In this document: piece after piece, positions 43,461 to 54,656 of the stretch | Position numbering within the stretch: position 1 is the first letter of the stretch | Layout of the letters: each line of letters starts with the position of its first letter | DNA from: Magicicada septendecula | Taxonomy: Eukaryota > Arthropoda > Insecta > Hemiptera > Cicadidae | Direction of reading: 5' to 3' | DNA length: 64,000 nt | NCBI GenBank assembly: GCA_034769895.1 | Contig: JAWRYS010001471.1 | Coordinates: 310,001 to 374,000, forward strand | Notes under the pieces: generated by a model | What the model was told of the DNA's origin: nothing | Databases searched by the model: none | Seen by the model: only the letters and a program-made list of their open reading frames with translations | Position numbers and translations under genes: made by a program

Positions 43461-44375
43461 ATGCATCTGTATCCAAACAAGATAGAAGGTGGTGGTCTAG
43501 TGAGTAATATTCTTGGAAAAGTTATAAACAAGTCAATTGATTTATTACCTGTTGAACTTCATTTACCCGGTTATCAGTATTGTGGACCCGGTACAAATTT
43601 AGCGAAACGATTACAAAGAGGTGATCCAGGAATTAGTAAGCTTGACGCTGCTTGTAAACAACACGATATTGCATATTCAAAGTATTCAGATTCTATAAAT
43701 CGCGCTAAGGCTGATAAGGAATTAGCTGAAAGAGCTTGGGAACGTGTTAAATCAAGTGACGCATCGTTCGGGGAGAAAGCTCCAGCGTGGTCAGTAACTA
43801 ACATAATGAAAGCTAAAAGTAAATTTGGTGGGGGAATAAAAAAGAAAAAAATGTCCAACACAGTTTATAATTATTTGAAACGTTTTGATGGTAAAAGTGG
43901 AAAAGGTTTATATTTGAGACTGTATAAAAAAAACAGGTCTAAAAAAAAAAAAGAAAAACGAAACAATGACGGCGAAATAATAAAGAGTATTCCTATACGT
44001 CCGCTTTCAATTCAAGATTTACTACTGTATGTTAAACAATTAAAGATTCCTAATTTCAGAGGAGTGTTTATGCGTGACACATTACCGTTACACACTGGAA
44101 TTTGGCAAAATGAAACTGGAATAGTTAATTTAGATAATAGTTATGGTCATGGTACTCACTGGGTATGTTATTTTAAACGTAAAAATAAAGTTAATTATTT
44201 TGATAGTTTTGGTAATTTAAGACCACCTATCGAACTAATTAATTACTTTTATTCATCAAGTCAACGATCTATTGAAATCGTTTATAATTATACACGAAGA
44301 CAAAATATGGATGCAGTCAACTGCAGTCATTTGTATTTACAGTTTCTCAGTAATAATGTTTTGTCTAAGCGGTAA
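43461..44375 (+). CDS. Polinton PLA2-like plus adenovirus-type cysteine protease, 304 aa
   Basis: The N-terminal part holds a parvovirus-VP1-like phospholipase A2: YCGPGTNL (calcium loop, residues 40-47) and LDAACKQHDIAYSKY (His-Asp, about 61-75). A basic linker with GGGIKKKK follows. The C-terminal half is an adenain-like protease, with GTHWVCYF (His), NYFDSFG (Asp) and AVNCSHLYLQFL (Cys). In parvoviruses the lipase breaches endosomes; the protease matures capsid proteins in adenoviruses and Polintons. Both lie in one open frame; internal initiation at MSNTVYNYLK could separate them. It starts immediately after the fibre-like gene's stop. Confidence 0.85.
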   Translation: MHLYPNKIEGGGLVSNILGKVINKSIDLLPVELHLPGYQYCGPGTNLAKRLQRGDPGISKLDAACKQHDIAYSKYSDSINRAKADKELAERAWERVKSSDASFGEKAPAWSVTNIMKAKSKFGGGIKKKKMSNTVYNYLKRFDGKSGKGLYLRLYKKNRSKKKKEKRNNDGEIIKSIPIRPLSIQDLLLYVKQLKIPNFRGVFMRDTLPLHTGIWQNETGIVNLDNSYGHGTHWVCYFKRKNKVNYFDSFGNLRPPIELINYFYSSSQRSIEIVYNYTRRQNMDAVNCSHLYLQFLSNNVLSKR

Positions 44376-45210
44376 AGGATCCGTATTAACATGTGATATT
44401 TTTCCACCAATTGAGTTAAGTGATGAAAAATGGGAACTAGGATTAATTGACTTTATGACATATCATTCAATACCTAATATAGAGGAAGGAATTAACAATG
44501 TATTATATTATGGTATTGATAAGAAAATAGTATTGCCTACTGGTTCTTATGAAATTTCAGATATCGCAACGTTTATTAACGATTACTTAATTCAACATGA
44601 TGAAAATAATTATAAAGGCGAATAATAGTACACTAAAAAGTGAAATCTGTTCTAACGTTCAAATTGATTTAGTAAACCCGATTCGTTAGCAACCATATTA
44701 GGATTTAAAACATGCATAGTAAATCCAAATAAATGGTACAGTTCAACCTTACCGATAAGTATTGTTCGAGTAGAGAGCATCCGATTGATTTGTAATTTAA
44801 TTAGCGGTTCATTTAACAACGGAATTCCAGATCACATAATACACGAATTCTATCCTAGTGTTCCGCCAGGTTAAAAAATTGTTGAAAAACCGACCAACGT
44901 GATATATTTACCAGTAAACACATCTAGGATACATAATATTGTAGTAAGACTAGAAGATCAACAAGGAAGACTGATTAATTTTTGAAACGAAATAATAACG
45001 TTACGTTTGTATTTGAGAAAACAATAATAATGGGTCTTATTTTTTATTACGGAATCAATAAAACAACTGCAAATAAGCCAATTAGAAGTAGTAAAGATAT
45101 GAATATTGACTGGTTAACACCACAAAACCTGAAATTTCTACAGCCATTGGGATTAACAGTAATAAAGGATTATTTAAACAAAAAATTAACCTTAATATTC
45201 AAAACGTAAA
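44370..45210 (+). pseudogene. Polinton penton-like minor capsid protein (fossil)
   Basis: The opening GSVLTCDIFPPIELSDEKWE, SIPNIEEGINNVLYYGID and LPTGSYEISDIATFINDYL match the start of the single-jelly-roll minor capsid (penton) proteins that precede the major capsid gene in Polintons. Further family-like sequence continues to about 45.2 kb. Broken. Confidence 0.7.
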
Positions 45211-45241
45211 CGCTAGCATTCTAAACATTATAGAAGATATT

Positions 45242-46407
45242 GTGTATGAAGATGACTCGATAGTAGGATTAGCTTATCACACTCATCTACCGTACACCTC
45301 TACTACATTCAATAATAATGACAAAATTAAAATTCCAATTAATCAACAAGATGTGTACACATTACTGTGTGAAAGTTACCTTCATATAAAAATAGAATAC
45401 ACTAATAATAACGGCATATATGATCAAACTTTAAAATTATGTTCAAATGCTTTAGCATTTTTGTTTGATGAAGTTAGATACGAAATAAGTGGATCAGAAA
45501 TCGATAGAGTTAAAAATGTTGGAATAACATCAACAATTAAGAATATGTTAACGATTAAACCACATGAAATTAACACTTTAGAAAATAGTGGATGGGCTTC
45601 AGATTTAATAAGTCATATGGCACCATCATCGAAAGATATTAGCTTCTGTATCCCATTAAAAAGGTTGTTCGGATTTTCTGAAGATTTTGTTAAATGTAAA
45701 GCAAGAATTAGTTTTAATTAGAATGTCCACTGATAATAATGCAGTAATTTTACCTGAATCAGTAAACACATACAAATTTAAAATAAAATATATATCATGG
45801 AGAATTCCGTATGTTTATGTTAATGACATAGTAAAGGTAGATTTTCTGAAGATAGTACAAATTGATCGACCTTTATTAATGTCGTTTCGAAAATGGGAAC
45901 TTTGAGTATCCGTCTGTGCCAAAAGCAAACAAACTTACTTGGACTGTTAAAAAGTCATCACAATCAGATAAACCTCGTTACGTTATTGTAGGTTTTCAAA
46001 CTGACAGAAAAAATAATGGACATAAAAACCCAGCACATTTTGATCTTGCCTCATTCTATAATATAAAGTTATATTTAAATTCAGAATACTATCCGCATGA
46101 TAATTTTAATGGTGAAACGTCGATTCTACATGAGTATTATTCAATATTTCAGTCCTCGTATTATTACAACAGTGAAAATTCGCCAATGATAAATCGTTCA
46201 AACTTTCTAACGTATACACCTTTTTGTGTAATTGATTGTTCAAAACAAAATGAATCGTTAAAAACTGGTTCAATAGACATCCGTCTGGATATTGAGACGT
46301 CAACAGACATACCGGAAAAAACTACTATCTACTGTCTCATTTTTTACAATACAATTATGCAATATACGCCTTTATCTGGTAATGTAAGAAAAGTATTTAA
46401 AATATAA
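45242..46407 (+). pseudogene. Polinton major capsid protein, double jelly roll (fossil)
   Basis: Segments such as CSNALAFLFDEVRYEISGSE near the start and RYVIVGFQTDRKNN, FYNIKLYLNSEYYPHDNFN and YCLIFYNTIMQY near the end are characteristic of Polinton major capsid proteins. The order (protease, penton, major capsid) is the conserved morphogenesis block. Broken. Confidence 0.82.
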
Positions 46408-46445
46408 TTACGTAGATAAAAAGTGTATCAGTTCTGCTGTTGCAC

Positions 46446-47002
46446 GCAATGGAATACGTAATCAATTTTCAAGGTTTTCGCGATGATGGAAACAATTTCA
46501 TTTTTAAAGAACTTTGTATTCAGTGTATACAAGATAACAAATTTTCTGGTGCTAGTGATCAGTATTTGTTTTTACCACCATTTAGTTACAAACATTTGTC
46601 AGAGAAGAAAAAAAACGTTAATAAATGGATTGAAACCAATCTTGGACTTAGCTGGAAGTGCGGTCATCAAGATTATAACGATCTACAGTTTATATTAAAT
46701 AAATATATGAACGGTAAATGTATTTATGTTAAAGGATCAGAAAAAAAGTAGCATTAGAAAAAGAATTTAATTGTTATGTGAAAATAGTAGATATGGAAAC
46801 ACTCGATTGTCCATCCTTAAAAGTGTTAAAACAGCAGTCTTCATATTCTATTCACTGTCCTTTCAAACATAATTCATATTATTGTGCTTTAAATAATGTA
46901 CATCATTTAACTAAGTGGATTATCGAATACTGGAACAGTGTGTGTTACAAACATAGTAAAGAAATTGAAAGACAAAAATGTTGGGACTGTATGATTGCTT
47001 AA
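46446..47002 (+). pseudogene. unknown Polinton protein, duplicate 1 (fossil)
   Basis: Starts MEYVINFQGFRDDGNNFIF. Shared features with duplicate 2 are KELC, QYLFLPPFxYxHLSEKKK, LGLSW(K/N)CG, GKCIYxKGxEKK, VKIVD.E.L.CPSLxVLK, CPFKHNS, CALNNV and a final CWDCM. Similar proteins occur in insect Polinton-type repeats. The N-terminal (Y-hydrophobic-hydrophobic-D-x-Q) and the CAL-NV segment faintly recall exonuclease folds, but I cannot assign one. It is broken, though most of the sequence is present. Confidence 0.55.
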
Positions 47003-47110
47003 CTGTGTTATTTGATTTACGTAGTTGATCTTTGATCTCCTACTTACGCGTGCGTACTGAGAACGTGACATTACTACACTGATAAAACTTATATCAGTTC
47101 TGCTGTTGCA
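47003..47110. promoter_or_regulatory. intergenic region with inverted partner at 48908-48965
   Basis: GTTATTTGATTTACGTAGTTGATC, split here to its core TTGATC...TCCTACTTACGC and ACTGAGAACGTGAC, recurs in reverse at 48908-48965. It lies directly before duplicate 2, and a similar TATCAGTTCTGCTGTTGCACG leader precedes both duplicates, indicating that the duplication included the promoter. Confidence 0.5.
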
Positions 47111-47114
47111 CGCA

Positions 47115-47673
47115 ATGGAATACATTATCGACTTTCAAAGTTTTCGCGATGATGGAAATAATTATATTATTAAAGAACTGTGCGTGCAACCTATAGTAAA
47201 CGCTAAATTCGCTGGTGTTTGTAATCAATACTTATTCTTACCTCCATTCGATTACAGACATCTATCAGAAAAGAAAAAAAAAGTTAATGATTGGATTAAC
47301 AATAATTACCTTGGACTTAGTTGGAATTGTGGATTAACAGAGTATAGTGAACTTCCAGTAATATTAAATTCATATATATATGGAAAGTGTATTTATATAA
47401 AAGGACATGAAAAAAAAAATAGCTTTACAAAAAGAATTGAACTGTCATGTAAAAATAGTGGATATTGAATCACTCAAGTGTCCGTCTCTAAGCGTTTTGA
47501 AGAAACAGTCTTTAAATAGTATACGTTGTCCATATGATCACTCTTCAACAAACTGTGCATTAAGTAACGTGTTTTATATTACTAAATGGATAATTCAATA
47601 TTGGAACTGTTTGTGTGATGAACATGATGAAGAAACTAAAAGAATAAATTGTTGGGACTGTATGTTTGCTTAA
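47115..47673 (+). pseudogene. unknown Polinton protein, duplicate 2 (fossil)
   Basis: Tandem paralogue of 46446-47002 with about 60 percent identity by eye. Starts MEYIIDFQSFRDDGNNYII and ends CWDCMFA. Conservation of the same motifs in both copies implies that both were once under selection. Broken. Confidence 0.55.
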
Positions 47674-49595
47674 CTTTTATTGTAATTATATATAAATTAA
47701 GACATGTAAAATAAAGGTTTTTAAAGAAAATAAAAATTTTAAACATTTTCATTTTTTGATTTATTAATTACTAAAAACATATATACAAAACATACATGCA
47801 TACATATAATATGATTTTTTTTATTATGATTTTTTTTATTAATTACATAATTACCATTCAAATACTTTTTTTATTACAAAATACATTCATTTTATATACA
47901 CGTTAGCAGTTGGTTTGAAGCTCCAGTCCCAATCTATAACATACAAAATAATAATTTGTTAACTAAACGTACCAAGAATCCCTTGAAAAAAAATGAGTCA
48001 TATTTTTGTAAATTAAATAAAAGATAAATTAAATTTTAAAATACTAAAAATTGAACCTTAATAACTAAGATAAAAAAGTAATAGATAAACGTATAGAACA
48101 CATTATATATTTAATAATTACATATTAAAAAATGACATAGGAAAGACTTATAACAAAGACAAATTAATTTTTTGAATAGAGAAATGTAAAACACATTATA
48201 CCTTATAATAATACATATATTAAAAATGACATAGGAAGAACACACTTATAAGACAAATTAATTTTTTTGAATAGAGAAATGTAAAACACATTATACCTTA
48301 TACATATATTAAAAATGACATAGGAAGAACACACTCATTTTACAGGTAACCAAGAATTACTGTACATGTTCTTGTGTAGAACATATTATACCTTAATAAT
48401 TTATTTTACAAGTAACCAAAAAAATAATTACATATTTTTTGAAACCAATATAATTACCTATATTAAGAATGATATAGGAGAGACTTATAAATTTGTATAT
48501 TGAGTAAGAAAAACATATTTTTTAAACAGTAAAAATTAACAAAAAAAAATAAAAATAATAATGTTACCTTAATGACGATCACAGATTACAACAGCTTACA
48601 AACATTTTAGCTGCGTCGTTACAAACTGGCACTGGGGCATTACCCTCGCATGAAAAAGCTACAGGGCAATTGTCCACTGTCTATTCTTCAAATCTTACTC
48701 GACACGAACTACAACGTACTTTGTCACCACTCCTTCATAAACAAACCCAGCGCCTGCCAGTGCGTGAGGACTCTGGCTAACATTCGGATACATTACATAA
48801 AAATATTTTCTCAGCAGACTGTAGTAGCTGGTATGTTTCTGGATGCTGAAACACAATTTTCAATCGGTTTATATACACAGAAAATGCATTATCAGTTTCA
48901 TTGCAGTTAATACAGTCACGTTCTCAGTATGCGTAAGTAGGAAATCAAAAGATCAAGTAAATAACTTGTTTACCGAATTATTATCAGTCACGTTGCGTTT
49001 TTAAAACAACAGCACAGTATTGGGAATATTCCAAAAACTGTATTTCGTTGTTTGTTGGCAGCTGTTCAAAAAATTGTTTTCACATTTTTGTTGGCAATAG
49101 TTTAAAAAAATTAGTACGTAAAAATACGAAATCAAGAGGTTACGTAAATAAGTATTGGCAATAATCCCCAAAAAATACTGTTCACAGTTTGTTGGCAGTA
49201 ATTCAAAAAGTTGTTTACTGTTTTCTATAATTACTGTACTCTTGTTATCGGTCGATTGTTAGTATAAAACCAGCGTAGGTCTCAACAAAATTGTAAGTAT
49301 AATTTATCAACATAGATAACCTGTCTTTCTATCTTATGTAATTTACATCAGTAAATAACTTAAAATTTTTGAAAACTTAAAAAAATATTATTTGTTCACA
49401 ATAAATAAATATTTTTAAAATAAAACATTTCATTTTTGATTTTTTATTAGTATGTTGTAATCACATGTAAACAAGGTTAAATAACATTGATGTAAGCATT
49501 CACGTTGTCTGATAATAAGTAAAAATATACTCGAATAGATAACAAGGACATCCAAAATATTCTTTTACTGTAGCTAATGAATTCGTTTACAACTT
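47674..49595. other. Polinton non-coding region with tandem repeats
   Basis: Three imperfect units of about 110 bp lie around 48090-48340 (GTAAAACACATTATACCTTA, ATTAAAAATGACATAGGAAG). At 48908-49220 the phrase GTTTGTTGGCAxTxxTTCAAAAA recurs about four times. A 67-codon frame without an obvious start (about 48580-48780, LTNILAASLQTGTGAL, HELQRTLSPLLHKQTQRLP) reads as a coherent peptide on plus and may be a gene remnant. The long spacer separates the capsid block from the polymerase. Confidence 0.45.
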
Positions 49596-49920
49596 TTGAT
49601 TTCAGTTAATCATAGAAAAAATCTACCTTTTAAAAAACGTCAGTTTATTAGAAACGAAATTTTTAGTAATAGAAACTATCCTCAACCTGGACCTTCACAT
49701 ACACAAGATCCGCAGTCCGACCTAACACATGACAGATATCACGTGTCTGATTCATTTATTAATACAAACGATCCTCTACCTGGACCATCGCATGTACAGG
49801 ATACAGAACCTGGTCCATCGCACAGCAGACCTCAAGCGTCTGATTTTAATAACGCAAACGATCCTCAACCTGGACCGTCACACAATTGGTATCAAACATC
49901 TGATTCGATAAGTTTACCAC

Positions 49921-49953
<33 letters not shown>

Positions 49954-52900
49954 ATAATAATAGGAAAACAAGTAGATTAAGGAATACAACAATTGAAAAT
50001 GAATTCATTGAAACTGAGAATGCATTCAAAGGTAACTTAAAAACATTTTTTTATAAAAATACCAATGAACATGTTAAAGACATCTGTTTATTATTATCAT
50101 ATTTAGAACTAAAAATAATAAATATTTTATATAATATGGTTTCGTTATATAACGCAATTAAATTTAACATAGTACTGGAATGCACTTAAGTGAGACCTGT
50201 TTTAAATGATTATCAAGATAGATCATTTAAAACTAAAAATATTACTCTGTTCCAAAGTAGTTCACTAACAAGTATAATACGAGATATAATTAATAATATT
50301 TGCTCTGAAGAAGAGACATATTTAAAAAAAGGATCCGGATGGGCTTTACATTCAATAGATGGAATTTTATTAAGAATAAATCGTTTCAAACCGTTAAAAG
50401 GTAGCTCGTACATCCCACTACCGTTAACATTTAATCACAAAAAAATGTATAATTAACCCCCAAAATAACAATTATTTATGTTTTAAATGGGCGATTCTTT
50501 GTCGCTATATAAAAGACTCACATCCAGAGCGAGTTAATTTTCGATATAAGCATATCGAAAATAAATTTAATTTTAATAATATTAATTTTCCTACACCATT
50601 AAGAGATATAAAAGTTTTTGAAAAGAATAATAACATTTCTATAAATGTTTATGGTGTAGAAAAAGGTAAAACAATTTATCCACTAAACGTGTGTGAAAAT
50701 GAGCAATGTAATCATTTTGATCTTTTATTATTAAACAAAGATGACAACTATTATTATTGTTACATCAGTAATTTTAATAGATTAATAAATTCTTGGATTT
50801 CGTTGTCCATGACGTGTCCGTTACTTAACTATATATCACTATTGTGTGACGACTCGGAACACTAAGTTTTTTATAAGTAAAATCGTAAAGATTTACCTTA
50901 CAGTCTAAACCGGCTTTCACCTTTAGAAGGCTTCATCAGAGGCTATAATATCTTACCCGTCACCAACAACAAGACGGACAGCGCTACCTACAGCAGCCTC
51001 TGATGAAGCCTTCTAAAGGTGAAAGCCGGTTTAGGCTGTAAGGTAAATCTTTACGATTTTACTTATAAAAAACTTAGTGTTCCAAGTCGTCAAACAATAG
51101 TGATATATAGATTAATAAAATCTCAATTAACAAAGAATCATGGCAATATTGAAGTCTGTAAAAGTTGTCTTGCCTATTTTACGGCAAAATCTAAAAAATT
51201 AAAAGATCATAAAAGGTACTGTGGAAAATATACGCCTGTTCGTGTAACAATGCCTTCTGACAATTTACAATTTCGAAATTTTCATTATCAATTTAGGGTA
51301 CCATTAGTCGCGTATGCAGATTTTGAATGCATTTTGAGACCAATTAAAACGTGCTACCCACATTCAAAATATTCTTTTACAGTAGCTAATGAACTTCATG
51401 AACCTATGAGTTTTTGTGTTTACTTTGTAATCGGATTCAGTACCCAATTTCATTAAAAATCAATTACCATCACAACCTTACATATATAGAGGTATAAACT
51501 CTGCACAAAACTTTATGTCCTATCTTATAGATATTACCAATCGACTTGGTTCATTATTAAAAGAAGTCAAACCAATACAAATGACAAAACAAGACAAGAT
51601 TAAATTCAAAGCAGCAACACATTGTGAAATGTGTATGCGAAATTTTACATTACTCTACAAACCCGTCAGAGATCATTGCCATCTTACCGGTTTATATCGT
51701 GCAGCATTATGTAACGATTGCAATCTAAAACGACAGAATCAAAAGTTCATTCCTATTTTTATTCATGCAAGTTCTAATTATGACTCACATTTTATTATTC
51801 GACAGTTGGGTTGCGATAACAAAAATATTCATGTTATACCAAATTTGACAGAAAAATATATTTCTTTTTCCAAAAAAACTGTTAATGGCATAACTATTAG
51901 ATTTGTTGATACCTATCGCTTTTTAGATAGATCATTTTCTGAATTAAGTAACAATTTACCAAAAAATAAATTTTTTTATACCAGTAAATTTTTTTCCGAT
52001 AATGACATGCAACTAGTTACACGAAAAGGCGTATATCCATACGAATATACAGATTCGTGGGATAAATTAGTAGAGTGTCAGCTTCCATCAAAAGCACACT
52101 TTTATAGTAAATTAAATGATGAAACCGTAAGCGATGAAGATTACATTCACGCTCTTAACGTTTAGAACCACTTCAAAATCAAAAATTTAGGAGAATACAG
52201 CGATTCATATTTAAAAATCGATGTACTACTTTTATGTGATTGCTTTGAAAATTTTAGATCTCTTTGTGTATCGTCATACAACTTAGATTCTGCACATTAT
52301 TTCACGTTACCAGGGTTTGCCTTTGACGCTATGCTGTATCTTACTAAAATTAAACTTGAATTACTCACTGATATTGATAAATACATTATTTTTGAGATCG
52401 GGGTAAGAGGGGGCTATCTGTTAATATTAAGAACCATTCAATTGCTAACAATACATATATATCAACATATAACCCAGATAAGCCTAAAACATTTCTAACA
52501 TATTTAGATGCAAATAATTTGTATTGGTGGGCAATGTGTAAATGTATACCGTATTCAAATTTAACGTGGGTTAAAGGAACTGATAAAATAAATATCTTAA
52601 ACGTACCTGACGAATCGGAAATAGGATATGTATTAGAAGTTGATATAGAGTATCCACAAAATTTACATGATGAGGACAGAGATCTACCATTCCTGCCTGT
52701 TAATAAAAGTGTAAACAATACAAAACAAACAAAATTAGTTGCTACATTAGAAAATAAAGAGAAATACATTTGTCATTATGTTAATTTAAAACAAGCTATT
52801 AATCATGGTTTAAAAGTAATGAAAATGCATACAATATTGCAATTTTCACAAAAACCATGGCTAACGCCGTACATAAATCTAAATACCATAAAAAGACAAG

Positions 52901-53679
52901 ATGCAAAAAATGACTTTGAAAAAGACTTTTTTAAATTACTAAATAATTCCGTCGTTGGAAAGTGTATGGAAAATGTTCAGAAACGAATAAATTTAGACCT
53001 AGTATGTAATGAAAAAAAATTATTGAAACTCGTATCAAAACCAACTTTCAAAGACAGAATTATTTACGATGAATCACTTTGTGTGGTATTATCAAATAAA
53101 ACATCCGTTTATCTAAACAAACCTATTTATGTAGGTTTCTCTGTTTTAGAATTAAGTAAGACTCTAATGTATGATTTTCACTATAACGTAATGAAAAAGA
53201 AATACGGAAACAGTATTTCCCTTTTATATACAGATACAGATAGCTTGTTTTACGAATTAATCACAAATGATTTTTACAGAGATATGTTGGATCCTGATTT
53301 AAAAACGTATTTTGATACTAGCGAATTTTCATCAGATCATATGTGCTATTCATTAACAAATAAAAAAGTTTTAGGCAAATTTAAAGACGAATGTAAAAGT
53401 ATTCCAATTAAAGAATTCATTGGCTTACGTTCAAAATTATATACTTTTACAACGAACGAAAACAAAATCACAAAAAAAGCAAAAGGTATTAAAAAATGTC
53501 TTTATAATTCATTATCAGATGAACAAAAACGTAGAATGATGACAATATTTCGATCAAAAAGTCACATCGTTAAAACTGTAACTATTAATAAATTTGCATT
53601 GAGTAACACAGATGATAAAAGAGTAATATGTGAAAATGGTATAAACACATTGCCCTATGGTCATTACTCCTTACAATAA
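49596..53679 (+). pseudogene. Polinton protein-primed DNA polymerase B (fossil)
   Basis: The N-terminal region holds four QPGPSH/EPGPSH-type repeats spaced 20-30 residues apart, then a poly-Ser run from a (TCA)n microsatellite. A domain with AFKGNLKTFFYKN and the YxxAIKFNIVLECT segment follows. The 3'-5' exonuclease shows AYADFECIL near 51.32 kb, and a zinc-like VRDHCHLTGLYRAALCNDCN follows near 51.67 kb. The polymerase core has LLNNSVVGKCMENVQKR and YTDTDSLFYEL near 53.23 kb, and KVLGKFKDE. It replicates Polinton DNA using a terminal protein primer. It is interrupted by foldback element 2 and broken elsewhere. Confidence 0.88.
50790..51106. mobile_element. foldback element 2, Penelope-like terminal repeats
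   Basis: Inverted arms of about 115 bp (about 50831-50945 and 50995-51106) share AACACTAAGTTTTTTATAAG and flank a short centre. A tail of about 40 bp stands on the left only. The flanks share ATAGATTAATAAA (50777-50789, 51107-51119), 9-13 bp depending on overlap with the arm. Each arm has CTGATGA, a CCTT/AAGG hairpin and GAAA. The layout mirrors foldback 1 at 11.2 kb, with related tails (ACACGT followed by TGGxAC-like sequence in matching orientation). Non-coding. Confidence 0.75.
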
Positions 53680-54151
53680 TATGAACAATGGTCTCCATTA
53701 ATTTTTAAAATCTTTCACTAGTTTATTATTATAATAATGTATGAGTTTACCTATCATATGTAAACTGTTTGTTAAGAGTAATTATCCGAATAAAATGATC
53801 TATGTGTATGTATTTTAATACAATTATATAATCAGTAATGTTTGAGTTTACCTATCTGGTAAAAAATCAATCTTTTGCTATCATTATGTAAACAGTTTGT
53901 TAAGAGTAATTATCCGAATAAAATGATCTATGACATATTTTATGTACGTGTATGTATTTTAATACCTGAACAAAAAAATGATGTCATTTTAAAGATCTGA
54001 ATATGTAAGGTTAGTAAATCAACAAGATTCAAAACAATTTCTTACAAATCACAAGATTTCATTTTATTTTTTATACATTCTATATATTTAATTACACAAA
54101 AAATGCTTATATACAATAGGTCTTTTAAATGTTTTCATTCGTTATCGTAAG
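53680..54151. other. Polinton non-coding, tandem duplicate of about 120 bp
   Basis: GTTTGTTAAGAGTAATTATC plus CGAATAAAATGATCTATG occurs at about 53767 and 53891, with TGAGTTTACCTATC before each. It lies between convergent genes and so may contain terminators. Confidence 0.5.
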
Positions 54152-54502
54152 TCATTTAAATCGACCATCGAGAAACTTGATGATATCACCACAATGTGTA
54201 GACACGTAATAACAAACACATGTATCCGGTCCATCCACAGTAGATTCATGTGCCCACGGACATTCAAGAAAATGTGTAAACGCCTCACCGCTTTGTTCTC
54301 TACGTTCCGGTGTAATCTCTTTCAGTCCGTCTGAATTATAAAATTCCAACACCTTACGACACTTTAGGAGTACCAACAATGTATCTCGCATAAATTCAAT
54401 CTCTGCTTTAGTTTTATTCATAATGGATCTTTCAAACATAGGATGAGATAAGACATCGTGCAGTATTAAATTATTCATTTTGACTGAACTATCAAAGTTC
54501 AT
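54152..54502 (-). CDS. small antisense Polinton protein, 116 aa, unrecognised
   Basis: The only Polinton reading frame facing inward from the right end. It starts about 155 bp inside the right terminal repeat, MNFDSSVKMNNLILHDVLSH. Its C-terminal half holds a Cys/His cluster, HFLECPWAHE, DTCVCYYVSTHCGDIIKFL, which could bind zinc. The helical first half includes FMRDTLLVLLKCRKVLEFY. No family is recognised. Its position next to a terminal repeat suggests that the repeat acts as its promoter, as the left repeat may for the metalloproteinase. Confidence 0.5.
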   Translation of the reverse strand: MNFDSSVKMNNLILHDVLSHPMFERSIMNKTKAEIEFMRDTLLVLLKCRKVLEFYNSDGLKEITPERREQSGEAFTHFLECPWAHESTVDGPDTCVCYYVSTHCGDIIKFLDGRFK

Positions 54503-54656
54503 GTTTATGTTGATTATGTTATCACAACAAAGTTCATGTTTACGTTGTTTACAACGTTATCACGTTGAGATATCGTATGGAGGAACATTGTACCACTTAC
54601 AACAATTCCTTTTTGACTGCTATACAACACACGTTTTCATCGCTAGGTATCAATAA

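Noticed and set aside
46446-47673. Calling the duplicated pair exonucleases
   Set aside because: The resemblance to an exonuclease fold is only a few residues and could be chance; left as unknown.
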